A stretch of DNA of 7,815 nucleotides from Oscillospiraceae bacterium (GTDB lineage Bacteria > Bacillota_A > Clostridia > Oscillospirales > CAG-272). The notes under the pieces are model-generated. The model saw only the letters and a program-made list of their open reading frames with translations. It ran no database searches and was not told the DNA's origin. The position numbers and the translations under genes are program-made. Position 1 is the first letter of the stretch, and every line of letters begins with the position of its first letter. Location of the stretch: positions 1 through 7,815 of the forward strand of contig SVSO01000133.1 of NCBI GenBank assembly GCA_015064195.1, in the 5' to 3' direction. Below are positions 1 through 6,222 of this stretch, one piece after another.

Positions 1-179
1 GCGTGGAGGCACTGCAGCTGGCGAAGGATGCGGGCTGCGGATTGCTGGTGCCCATGCACTTTGATCTGTACGACTGCAATGCTGTCCATCCGGCGCAGTT
101 TGCGGACGCAGCTCTCCGCACAAATCCGATGCAGGCGTGGCATATGTTCCGTCCCGGTGAGCGATATATTCTGATGTAA
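1..179 (+). CDS. MBL-fold metal-dependent hydrolase, UlaG-like (3' end only)
   Basis: This is the last 58 codons of a gene that begins outside the window; the reading frame starts at base 3 and ends with TAA at 177-179. The segment contains LLVPMHFDLYD followed by an F-x-DA-like stretch and ends PGERYILM. The P-M-H-F-D block, with a metal-binding type histidine, followed by a 'PGE' strand close to the C-terminus, is the pattern at the end of metallo-beta-lactamase-fold hydrolases of the L-ascorbate-6-phosphate lactonase (UlaG) group. The metal-binding HxHxDH motif would lie upstream and is not visible, so substrate and exact family are inferred. The gene ends just before a strong terminator and is probably last in its operon. 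Confidence 0.7.
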   Translation, partial: VEALQLAKDAGCGLLVPMHFDLYDCNAVHPAQFADAALRTNPMQAWHMFRPGERYILM

Positions 180-186
180 GCACAGC

Positions 187-222
187 TTCGGCGGCAGGAT
201 TGCCTGCCGCCGAAATTTTTTT
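187..222 (+). terminator. Rho-independent terminator after the MBL-fold gene
   Basis: There is a perfect 12-bp stem, TTCGGCGGCAGG (187-198) with CCTGCCGCCGAA (203-214), and an ATTG loop, followed by A and seven T (216-222). It starts 7 bases after the stop codon of the upstream gene and separates that operon from the tRNA promoter. Confidence 0.92.
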
Positions 223-242
223 AAAAAAGTTTGTAAAACCCC

Positions 243-271
243 TTGACAAACTCCGCGGAATCGTGTATAAT
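243..271 (+). promoter_or_regulatory. Consensus sigma-A promoter of the tRNA-Arg/tRNA-His operon
   Basis: TTGACA at 243-248 and TATAAT at 266-271 are separated by exactly 17 bases, so both hexamers and the spacing match the housekeeping consensus. The -10 ends 20 bases before the first tRNA, which fits a short 5' leader removed by RNase P. Such a strong promoter is expected for stable RNA genes. Confidence 0.93.
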
Positions 272-291
272 ATTGTATGTTGATTGAGCGT

Positions 292-368
<77 letters not shown>

Positions 369-381
369 ATTCTTCCCATAT

Positions 382-459
382 GGTGGATGTAGCTCAGTTG
401 GTTAGAGCGCCAGGTTGTGGCCCTGGAGGTCGAGGGTTCGACCCCCTTCATTCACCCCA
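382..459 (+). tRNA. tRNA-His, anticodon GTG
   Basis: The acceptor strand GTGGATG (383-389) pairs with CATTCAC (449-455), including one G-T wobble (386/452). G382 can pair with C456, giving the extra G(-1):C73 pair that marks histidine tRNA for HisRS. CCA is encoded at 457-459. The anticodon stem CCAGG/CCTGG encloses the loop TTGTGGC, with GTG at 417-419, and the T loop is GGTTCGACC. It lies 13 bases downstream of tRNA-Arg with no promoter of its own visible, so both are probably processed from one transcript. Confidence 0.96.
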
Positions 460-462
460 GAG

Positions 463-491
463 AAAAAAGCACGTCATTGACGTGCTTTTTT
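463..491. terminator. Terminator usable on both strands between convergent units
   Basis: The stem GCACGTC (469-475) and GACGTGC (479-485) with loop ATT is flanked by six A (463-468) on the left and six T (486-491) on the right. Read on the plus strand it ends the tRNA transcript 4 bases after the CCA. Read on the minus strand it gives the same hairpin-plus-T pattern 2 bases after the stop of the FeoB-associated gene. One element therefore appears to serve two converging transcripts. Confidence 0.88.
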
Positions 492-492
492 A

Positions 493-663
493 TTATTTTG
501 ACTCGTCCTGCCCGCAGCCGCATCCGCCAGCCCGCTTCTTCGCACAAGCCTTTGCATGGGGACAGCCGATGCAGGCATTGCCGCGTTTTTTTTCGCGGAC
601 GAGGAAAAAGATGATTGCCGCGGCGATGCCGAGCAGCAGAATGATAATGAGAATATCGATCAT
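493..663 (-). CDS. FeoB-associated Cys-rich membrane protein
   Basis: The 56-residue product has one N-terminal membrane helix (about residues 3-22, MIDILIIILLLGIAAAIIFF), a basic VREKKR boundary, then a short cysteine-rich tail: CIGCPHAKAC (C31, C34, C40) and CGCG (C48, C50). This layout and length match the small FeoB-associated Cys-rich membrane proteins of Firmicutes, usually found beside ferrous-iron transporter genes. The basic side after the helix suggests a cytoplasmic tail, where the cysteines could bind Fe2+ or another metal; that role is inferred. The ATG at 663 was preferred to one 30 bases upstream because GAGGTG sits 6 bases before it. No feoA or feoB is in the window: the gene stands alone with its own regulated promoter, and it converges on the tRNA operon across a shared terminator. 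Confidence 0.85.
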   Translation of the reverse strand: MIDILIIILLLGIAAAIIFFLVREKKRGNACIGCPHAKACAKKRAGGCGCGQDESK

Positions 664-696
664 AAGAATCACCTCATGAGTATTGGTATCCATTTA

Positions 697-714
697 AGTT
701 AGCAACTGCTAACT
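697..714. promoter_or_regulatory. Perfect palindrome, probable metal-regulator operator
   Basis: AGTTAGCA (697-704) and TGCTAACT (707-714) are exact reverse complements separated by AC. On the minus strand the palindrome begins about 7 bases after the -10 hexamer of the FeoB-associated gene, so it covers the expected transcription start, a position typical of repressor binding. The TTAGCnnnGCTAA-like core resembles operators of DtxR/IdeR/MntR-family iron or manganese repressors, which fits the gene's likely iron role. The regulator's identity is inferred; the palindrome is seen directly. Confidence 0.7.
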
Positions 715-720
715 GATATA

Positions 721-749
721 AGTATATCACTTTTGCCGGGATTTGTCAA
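721..749 (-). promoter_or_regulatory. Sigma-A promoter of the FeoB-associated gene
   Basis: On the minus strand, TTGACA (complement of 744-749) and TATACT (complement of 721-726) are separated by exactly 17 bases. The transcript would start around 712-716, inside or beside the palindrome, leaving a leader of about 50 bases before the ATG at 663. A near-consensus promoter with an operator on its start site suggests strong expression when derepressed. Confidence 0.85.
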
Positions 750-886
750 GCCGTCAGAGAAGAAATTCATGGAAAAATTCGGAAATAGTCACGAAAAATT
801 TACAAATCCGGCATCGGTTTTACAGTATCGATTTGCACTTTTTTAGCGCGGAACATCCAAAATAGTTCATTATTAGTTAACATAAA

Positions 887-900
887 ATATATATATATAT
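887..900. repeat. (AT)7 dinucleotide tract in the -35 region
   Basis: Seven uninterrupted AT units lie directly upstream of the -10 element of the plus-strand operon. The tract occupies the place where a -35 hexamer would be (about 892-897), and no TTGACA-like hexamer is present. Such tracts can change length by slipped-strand mispairing, but length variation is not shown here. Confidence 0.8.
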
Positions 901-911
901 TACAGATATTG

Positions 912-920
912 TGGTATAAT
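912..920 (+). promoter_or_regulatory. Extended -10 promoter of the DUF2156/sensor-MFS operon
   Basis: TGGTATAAT (912-920) is a TGn extended -10 with a perfect TATAAT at 915-920, which can work without a -35 box. The predicted start lies around 927, giving a short leader before the ATG at 952. A second TATAAT at 935-940 is too close to the ribosome binding site to be the main promoter. No other convincing promoter was seen upstream of the following genes, so this one may drive the whole run. Confidence 0.65.
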
Positions 921-951
921 GTAAGAAGATTAGTTATAATGGAGAAAAATC

Positions 952-1890
952 ATGCAAACCAACCTGTTCACAGAAGAAAACCAGCCGGAACGATTGCGTA
1001 AATTGGAACAGCTGGGGTTTATAAAAATCTCCGATTTCCCAGTGATGAAGTATCTTCCCTATCAGGAGCACATCCGTCAATCGGATCTGGCATACTCTCT
1101 TCTTTATGCATGGGAGTTCGCGTTTGGCTATCGGATCCGTGTGATCAGCGAAAATCCGGTCATTACCGGCTTTAATTCGGAGGGCGGATTGTTTTTCTCG
1201 GTGATCCCCTGTCAGCCGGAGAGCTTTATGGATACCGTTGATGAGGCGGTTTCATTGCTGAAGGGCATCGAGCCGGGATTGATGCTCAAATATATACATG
1301 AGCCGGAAGCAAGGGCATTGGAAGCCCGTGGCTTTGCGGTGTCATATTCGCTTGATTACAGCGATTATATTTATAAAGCGGATGAGTTTGTCTCCATCGC
1401 AGGCAAGAAAAACAATTCAAAGCGGCATGAATACAATCGCATGGCGCAGAATGTCCCTGCGCCCCGTTACTGTGATCTTGAACCGGAGCAGTTCGAGGAT
1501 GTGCGGCGCGTTTTCAGTGATTGGTGCAGTGAGCATTCCTGCTCGGAGTGTATCTGGGGCTGCGAGAAAAATGCCTGCCTGCGGCTGCTGGAGCACGCTG
1601 CCCGTTATCCGGAACGATTTATTGCAGGGGCTGTCTATCTCGAAGGCGTACCGCGCTCCTTCGGTATTGCGGAGCGGATCAATCAGGACTGCGTGTGCTA
1701 TCATGTGCAGAAAAATTCCATTGCCGCTGGCGGTCTGACCTATTATCTTCACCACCATATGGCCTGCCGTCATCTGGATGTGCCGTACATCAACTGGGGC
1801 GAGGATATGGGCATTATGGGCCTCCGCTTCAACAAACAAAAATATCATCCTTGTGCCATGGAGCACAAATATGAAATCAGATTTCAGTGA
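952..1890 (+). CDS. DUF2156 (MprF C-terminal-like, GNAT-fold) protein
   Basis: The 312-residue product matches stand-alone DUF2156 / LPG_synthase_C proteins in size and landmarks: a central SDYIYKADEFVSIAGKKNNS-K-RHEYNRM block (about 137-164) and a C-terminal INWGEDMGIMGLRFNKQKYHP block (280-300). These correspond to conserved parts of the double-GNAT domain that, in MprF, transfers lysine from Lys-tRNA to phosphatidylglycerol. No membrane segment is visible, so this is a soluble enzyme, and its acyl or aminoacyl substrate is unknown. Five cysteines fall within 18 residues (C192, C197, C200, C204, C209), a possible metal or redox site. The ATG at 952 has GGAG 7 bases upstream. The next gene starts 26 bases downstream, so the two are probably co-transcribed. 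The family assignment is good; the function is not known. Confidence 0.82.
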   Translation: MQTNLFTEENQPERLRKLEQLGFIKISDFPVMKYLPYQEHIRQSDLAYSLLYAWEFAFGYRIRVISENPVITGFNSEGGLFFSVIPCQPESFMDTVDEAVSLLKGIEPGLMLKYIHEPEARALEARGFAVSYSLDYSDYIYKADEFVSIAGKKNNSKRHEYNRMAQNVPAPRYCDLEPEQFEDVRRVFSDWCSEHSCSECIWGCEKNACLRLLEHAARYPERFIAGAVYLEGVPRSFGIAERINQDCVCYHVQKNSIAAGGLTYYLHHHMACRHLDVPYINWGEDMGIMGLRFNKQKYHPCAMEHKYEIRFQ

Positions 1891-1916
1891 TCAGAAAGGG
1901 AAAAGAGGAGATCGTT

Positions 1917-4900
1917 ATGAAAACGATGTTGACAGCTATGAAAAAAAGCGCTCCTGTCTGGGGAGCAATACTGCTGCTGGTGCTCATTGCGGTGCTGTAT
2001 TTCAATTTCGGCGCACTTGGAACCGGCATTTTCTCTCCTTCGGTGGAGCTTACAGATCCGCTGAACTATTACGAAAAGAATGGCATCAGCTGCATCATCA
2101 ACAACTCGGGTCTGGAAATCATGGTGCTGGAGGATGGTGAATATCAGTATTCCATCGACGGCGGCTGCATTGATGATGGATTCTATTTCGCCCGGGATGT
2201 CAAGCTCGACGCAGAGGGGAATATTTATGTACTCGATAAACAGCTGAACGAAAACGGAAAGGATGTGGATGCAGAACGGATTATCCGATACGATGCGGAC
2301 GGCAATTTTTCCGCGATCCTGTATTCCTGCGCTCATCCTGACGGCAGCAGTGTGCTTCAGCTCTACAATCTCACTGTCACAGAGGAGTCCGTACACTTCG
2401 TCTGCACCACGCCGGAGGACTATTTCACGGTACATACGCTCTTTTTTGAAAACGAGGAGCTGGTCATCACCCAGCCCTACGAGTATGAGGATATTTATGA
2501 GATCGCGTGGGATTTCGCCTTCGATGATGCAGAGAATGTCTATATCTCCTCCAAAACCGGCGTGATCGAAAAGATCGATGCCGAATCGAAAAAGAAGACG
2601 GTTCTCTACGATAACGATTCCACGGATGAGGGCTATTTCAGTATCCCCACAAACATTGAATGGGCAGCCGACGGCACCATTTATTTCAATGATATCGGCC
2701 ACCGGAAGATCCAGAAGCTGCATATGGACGGAACGGTTGAGACCGTGGTGGAGATCGCCGAGCCGTTTGATGAGGCACCGGAAGCATTCAACGAGAATCC
2801 TATCTATTCCGGTTTGTTTGTCGGAGAAGATCTGAGCGTCGCCACAATTTATGTGCAGAATTATTTCATCGAAACGCAGGACGGCGAGGGCGAGCAGATC
2901 AACGAATACAAGCTCTATATGAAGACTGCGGACGGCAGCTGTCTGCACAATGGCAGCGTGTTTGATAAGACCGCATCCCTGTTTGCATCCGGCCTTCTCT
3001 TCTTTGCGGTTGCACTCATCGTGGCGGCGGCATTCGTATTCATCGCTGTGCGCGTTGTGATGATGATCCGCAAGTCCGGCATCTCCGGCACGGTTAAGAC
3101 GCAGATCATTATCGTTTTTACCGCGATCTGCGTAGCCTGTATTTCCATTTACATCATTGTCAGCGAGACGAACAAGGTCTACTACAATGAGATCATGAAT
3201 AATCTGGAAAATATTGCTTTCCTGATGGCGCGTGACATCGAGGAAGAGGATCTGGAAAACATCAATACTCCTGCGGATTTCATGAACGAATCCTATCAGA
3301 ACATCTCCGATTCTGTATTGGAGGTGCTCAATGCCGATCTGAACAATGCACGCGGCATTTACTGCGTCATCTACAAGGCGCAGAACGGCATCGTTTCCGC
3401 AATTTATGCCGATGATGCCATGTACGGCTCGGGATATCCCATGCCCGGCGGCTTTGAAGGTTCGGCAGAACAGTATATTTACGAGACCGGCGAGACGATG
3501 ACCGCCGCCTCCCATTCCAGCGCAGAGGGAAGCTTTATGCTGGTGCTGACGCCGATTTTCAACGAGGAGGATCAGGTCATCGGTCTGATGGAGGTAGGAA
3601 CCGATCTCTACAGTGCCAACGAAAAATCTCAGAAGCAGGTCATTGATACCATTCTGCTGGTCGTTACCGTGGTCATGGTGGGCGTGCTGCTGGTGAGCGA
3701 GCTTATCGTCATCTGGTCGAATATGAAGAAGCGGAGACTGGCAAAGGACAGATCCATGCCGCTTGATTCCGCCCTTGTCCGGCCGATCATTTTCCTGTTT
3801 TTCTTCGTCAGCAATATGCCGACGGCGTTCCTGCCTGTGTACAGCCGTTCCCTTTGGAGCGAGAGCTTCCCGATCCCCATGGAGGTTGCGATCGCGCTCC
3901 CTGTTTCCGCTGAGCTGTTCATTGCCGCCATCACTTCGCTGGTGCTCGGATTCGCAGTGTCAAAGCTGGGTGTGAAGCTCATGAGCATCGCCGGAGCAGT
4001 GCTGTTTGCTGCCGGCAACCTCATCTGCGCACTGTCTCCCAATCTGACCATGCTGATCGCGGCCTCCGCCATCACCGGTATCGGCGACGGCCTCATCATT
4101 CTCGCGGTCAACTCCTATATCGCCGGCTATGAGAACGATGAACAGAAGAACAACGGCTTCGTCCATTACAATGCCGCACTTCTGTCCGGCGTCAACTGCG
4201 GCACGGTCATCGGCTCCTTCATCGCAGAGCGGTTCGGCTACTCCATGACCTATTTCGCAGGCATGGTGATCGCGCTTCTTCTCATCCTGTTCTGCGTGAT
4301 CTGCATCCGCAATCACAAGCATACAGCATCGGAGGCGGCGCAGGCATCGAAGCCCAATGTGTTCCAGTTCATGTTCAAGCCGAACATTCTGAAGTATTTC
4401 CTGCTCATTTCCGCGCCGTATCTCATCTGCGCATCCTTCCTCAACTATTTCTTCCCCATCTTCGGCGAGGAAAGCGGACTCACACCGTCGCAGATCTCCA
4501 TGGCATTCCTGCTCATGGGCGTGATCTCCATCTACTTTGGCCCGGGACTGACGAAAAAACTGTCGGAAATCATGTCGCCCAAGAAGTCCATGCTGCTGGC
4601 GACCGCACTTTACGCGCTGGCACTGCTGGTGTTTATCATCCGTCCGGAGATTTCCACCTGCTATCTGGCTGTCGTGCTGTTCGCATTTGCTGACAGCTTC
4701 GGCTTCACGTCCCAGTCGGTCTACTATGCGACGCTTCCGGAAACCGTGGCCATCGGCGAAGGCCCGTCCATGGGCATCAACAGCGGTGTCGAGAGCGTAT
4801 CCTCCACCGTTGGCCCGCTGATCTTCGGCTTTGCACTGATGGCGGGTAATGTGGCGGGCATCACCATGATCGCAGCCTGCTTCATCGGTCTTGCGTTCCT

Positions 4901-4949
4901 GTTTGTTCTCACATCCTTCCGGATCAAAAAGAGCGGAGAGACAAAATGA
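1917..4949 (+). CDS. Chimeric sensor-MFS protein: beta-propeller-like domain, Cache-like sensor, MFS transporter
   Basis: The 1010-residue membrane protein has an N-terminal helix (about 15-31), then an extracytoplasmic region (about 60-345) with NHL/propeller-like repeats such as DVKLDAEGNIYVLD and NIEWAADGTIYFND. Two helices follow (about 352-382 and 395-416). Next is an extracytoplasmic sensor-like domain (about 420-572) whose end, LTPIFNEEDQVIGLMEVGTD, resembles Cache/PAS-like sensors of kinases and chemoreceptors. A further helix (574-600) leads to a C-terminal Major Facilitator domain (about 620-1002) of the usual length. The loop 2-3 motif A is degenerate: GFAVSKLGVK keeps G, K and G but has Ser where Asp/Asn is usual. 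Presumably the outer domains sense a ligand and gate transport; that is inference, and the substrate is unknown. The ATG at 1917 has AAGAGGAG 6 bases upstream; an in-frame ATG at 1887 lacks such a site. Its stop overlaps the next start (ATGA). Confidence 0.8.
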   Translation: MKTMLTAMKKSAPVWGAILLLVLIAVLYFNFGALGTGIFSPSVELTDPLNYYEKNGISCIINNSGLEIMVLEDGEYQYSIDGGCIDDGFYFARDVKLDAEGNIYVLDKQLNENGKDVDAERIIRYDADGNFSAILYSCAHPDGSSVLQLYNLTVTEESVHFVCTTPEDYFTVHTLFFENEELVITQPYEYEDIYEIAWDFAFDDAENVYISSKTGVIEKIDAESKKKTVLYDNDSTDEGYFSIPTNIEWAADGTIYFNDIGHRKIQKLHMDGTVETVVEIAEPFDEAPEAFNENPIYSGLFVGEDLSVATIYVQNYFIETQDGEGEQINEYKLYMKTADGSCLHNGSVFDKTASLFASGLLFFAVALIVAAAFVFIAVRVVMMIRKSGISGTVKTQIIIVFTAICVACISIYIIVSETNKVYYNEIMNNLENIAFLMARDIEEEDLENINTPADFMNESYQNISDSVLEVLNADLNNARGIYCVIYKAQNGIVSAIYADDAMYGSGYPMPGGFEGSAEQYIYETGETMTAASHSSAEGSFMLVLTPIFNEEDQVIGLMEVGTDLYSANEKSQKQVIDTILLVVTVVMVGVLLVSELIVIWSNMKKRRLAKDRSMPLDSALVRPIIFLFFFVSNMPTAFLPVYSRSLWSESFPIPMEVAIALPVSAELFIAAITSLVLGFAVSKLGVKLMSIAGAVLFAAGNLICALSPNLTMLIAASAITGIGDGLIILAVNSYIAGYENDEQKNNGFVHYNAALLSGVNCGTVIGSFIAERFGYSMTYFAGMVIALLLILFCVICIRNHKHTASEAAQASKPNVFQFMFKPNILKYFLLISAPYLICASFLNYFFPIFGEESGLTPSQISMAFLLMGVISIYFGPGLTKKLSEIMSPKKSMLLATALYALALLVFIIRPEISTCYLAVVLFAFADSFGFTSQSVYYATLPETVAIGEGPSMGINSGVESVSSTVGPLIFGFALMAGNVAGITMIAACFIGLAFLFVLTSFRIKKSGETK

Positions 4950-5806
4950 TTCGATTTGCAGACGAAAGCATGATTCACGAGCTGAAAGCACTCTGGCTGG
5001 AGTGCTTTCCCGGGGATGACGACTACTGTGCATTCTTCTTTGACCGTTATTTCACCGGCGATACCTGCGTTGTCCATACAAACGATGGGGGCGAGGTGGA
5101 GGCTGCCGCATATATCTTCCGCGGCGAGGTGACGGTGGCGGGTAAGCGCGAATCCGTGTATTTTCTGTACGCAGGCGCGACCTTCAAAAAATACCGCAAA
5201 ATGGGCAAATGCAGTGCCATCTGCCGCTGGATCGCCGATTACTGCCGGGAAAACGGCGTCGGAATCATTTCCCTGAGCACATCGCCAAGCTCCCTTTCGC
5301 TCTGCGAAAAGAGCGGCATGGTGCCCATGGTGAGCATGAGAGCCACAGTCACCGCAGTTTCGGAATTGGCAGGGGCACTGTCCTGTGAAGACTGCGGCTA
5401 TGAGGAGTTTGCGGCCATGCGCAGACGGTTTCTTGCAGGCGAGTTTGAAATCGACTGGACGGCGGACACGCTTCGCTATATGTACGATGAAATGCACGTT
5501 GGCGGCGGCATCGTTAAAATAAGCATCGGCGGCCGTGACTGTTATGCCGCGTATACCTGCCTTGAGGATGGCCTGCTCATCCGCGAGACCGACTGCCCGG
5601 CAGATAACATGGATGCCCTTGTCCGGGCGGTGGCGGCGCACATCGGCTATACGGGCAAGGTGACACTTTACACAAAACCGGACATCATTCCCCGGCTTTC
5701 CGTGACCGCATCGCAGGAGGAGTTCTGCTATGCCCATCTCTGGTTCGTCGATGAAAGCCTCAATGCTCCGGATGCCGGCTGGTATATCAATCTGACGGCG
5801 GAATGA
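4946..5806 (+). CDS. GNAT family N-acetyltransferase
   Basis: The 286-residue product opens with a GNAT-type start (MIRFADESMIHELKALWLEC) and a central acetyl-CoA region: a beta-4-like strand VYFLYAGATF (71-80), then KKYRKMGKCSAICRWI, then a strand and LCEKSGMVPM (119-128), where GNATs usually have 'ye..GF'. The pyrophosphate-binding loop R84-K-M-G87-K-C89 fits R/Q-x-x-G-x-G/A except for Cys at the last position. The length exceeds a single GNAT domain, so the C-terminal 140 residues form an extra domain, as in Eis-like or two-domain GNATs. The acceptor is unknown. The ATG overlaps the TGA of the MFS gene by 4 bases (ATGA), and CGGAGAG lies 5 bases upstream, so the two genes are translationally coupled. 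A role modifying something sensed or moved by the MFS protein is plausible but unproven. Confidence 0.8.
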   Translation: MIRFADESMIHELKALWLECFPGDDDYCAFFFDRYFTGDTCVVHTNDGGEVEAAAYIFRGEVTVAGKRESVYFLYAGATFKKYRKMGKCSAICRWIADYCRENGVGIISLSTSPSSLSLCEKSGMVPMVSMRATVTAVSELAGALSCEDCGYEEFAAMRRRFLAGEFEIDWTADTLRYMYDEMHVGGGIVKISIGGRDCYAAYTCLEDGLLIRETDCPADNMDALVRAVAAHIGYTGKVTLYTKPDIIPRLSVTASQEEFCYAHLWFVDESLNAPDAGWYINLTAE

Positions 5807-5840
5807 TCCCTTTCCGTCATGTAAATTTCAGGAGGAAACT

Positions 5841-6209
5841 ATGTTTGAAACAGAATTTGCCTTTACACTTCCCAAGGGTTATGTGGACTTCAACGGCGTG
5901 CTTCACCGCGAAGGCGTGATGCGCCTTGCCAATGCTGCTGACGAGATCGTTCCCCTCAAGGACCCGAGAGTTCAGCAGAATCCCGGCTATCTTTCCATTA
6001 TCATTCTGGCACGTGTCATCACCAAGCTGGGAACACTTCCCGCTGTCGATACCAAGGTCATCGAGGGAATGTATACCATGGATCTTGCCTATCTGCAGGA
6101 TATTTACGCGAAGATCAACACCATGGAAATGCCGGTATACAAATGCGTCTGCCCGCACTGCGGCGAGAGCGTCGAGGTTCCCGTAAATTTTCTGGAAGCC
6201 GGAATATAA
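5841..6209 (+). CDS. Phage-tail/eCIS assembly-chaperone-like protein with CPxC motif
   Basis: The 122-residue product has features I associate with small proteins coded next to gp19-type tube proteins in extracellular contractile injection systems (eCIS): FTLPKGYVDFNGVLHREGVM, then MRLANAADEIVPLKDPRVQQ, NPGYLSIIILARVITKLGTL and IEGMYTMDLAYLQDIYAKIN. These resemble the Mu gp41/TAC-type tail assembly chaperone group, so a role in tail-tube or tape-measure assembly in the cytoplasm is inferred. A short C-terminal cysteine motif (C102-x-C104-PH-C107-G) resembles one half of a zinc ribbon. AGGAGG lies 5 bases before the ATG. The gene starts 34 bases after the GNAT stop, with no terminator seen between. 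Near its 3' end are a slippery heptamer and hairpin (6185-6222) that could shift ribosomes into the following -1-frame ORF. Confidence 0.72.
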   Translation: MFETEFAFTLPKGYVDFNGVLHREGVMRLANAADEIVPLKDPRVQQNPGYLSIIILARVITKLGTLPAVDTKVIEGMYTMDLAYLQDIYAKINTMEMPVYKCVCPHCGESVEVPVNFLEAGI

Positions 6210-6222
6210 TACTGTATCCGGC
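6185..6222 (+). promoter_or_regulatory. Candidate programmed -1 ribosomal frameshift site
   Basis: In the frame of the chaperone-like gene the codons GTA AAT TTT place A AAT TTT at 6185-6191, an exact X_XXY_YYZ heptamer in the correct phase. After a 6-nt spacer, GCCGGA (6198-6203) pairs perfectly with TCCGGC (6217-6222), enclosing a 13-nt loop that contains the zero-frame stop TAA (6207-6209). A Shine-Dalgarno-like GAGG (6174-6177) ends 7 bases before the heptamer, comparable to the upstream stimulator in dnaX. A -1 slip would join 117 residues of the first product to 64 residues of the next frame. Frameshifted tail chaperones are well known in long-tailed phages (lambda G/GT, P2 E/E'). All elements are seen; use of the site is inferred. 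Confidence 0.55.

Noticed and set aside
664..693. Upstream ATG at 693 as start of the FeoB-associated gene
   Set aside because: GAGGTG is ideally placed for the ATG at 663, and the extra 10 residues would put a polar segment before a typical N-terminal membrane helix.
935..940. Second TATAAT as the operon promoter
   Set aside because: A start from it would fall at or beyond the ribosome binding site (941-944), and no suitable -35 lies upstream.
1884..3515. 543-codon open frame on the minus strand opposite the sensor-MFS gene
   Set aside because: Its translation is rich in His, Asp and Ile without a recognisable domain. It is a shadow of the plus-strand gene, which has a ribosome binding site, membrane helices and clear MFS features.
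3960..5033. 357-codon minus-strand open frame (and another at 4724-5737)
   Set aside because: Both lie opposite well-supported plus-strand genes, have unnatural compositions and no ribosome binding site, and show no family features.
5793..5819. Inverted repeat TGACGG/CCGTCA as a terminator between the GNAT and tail-like genes
   Set aside because: The stem is only 6 bp with a 15-nt loop and no T-run follows, so termination is unlikely.
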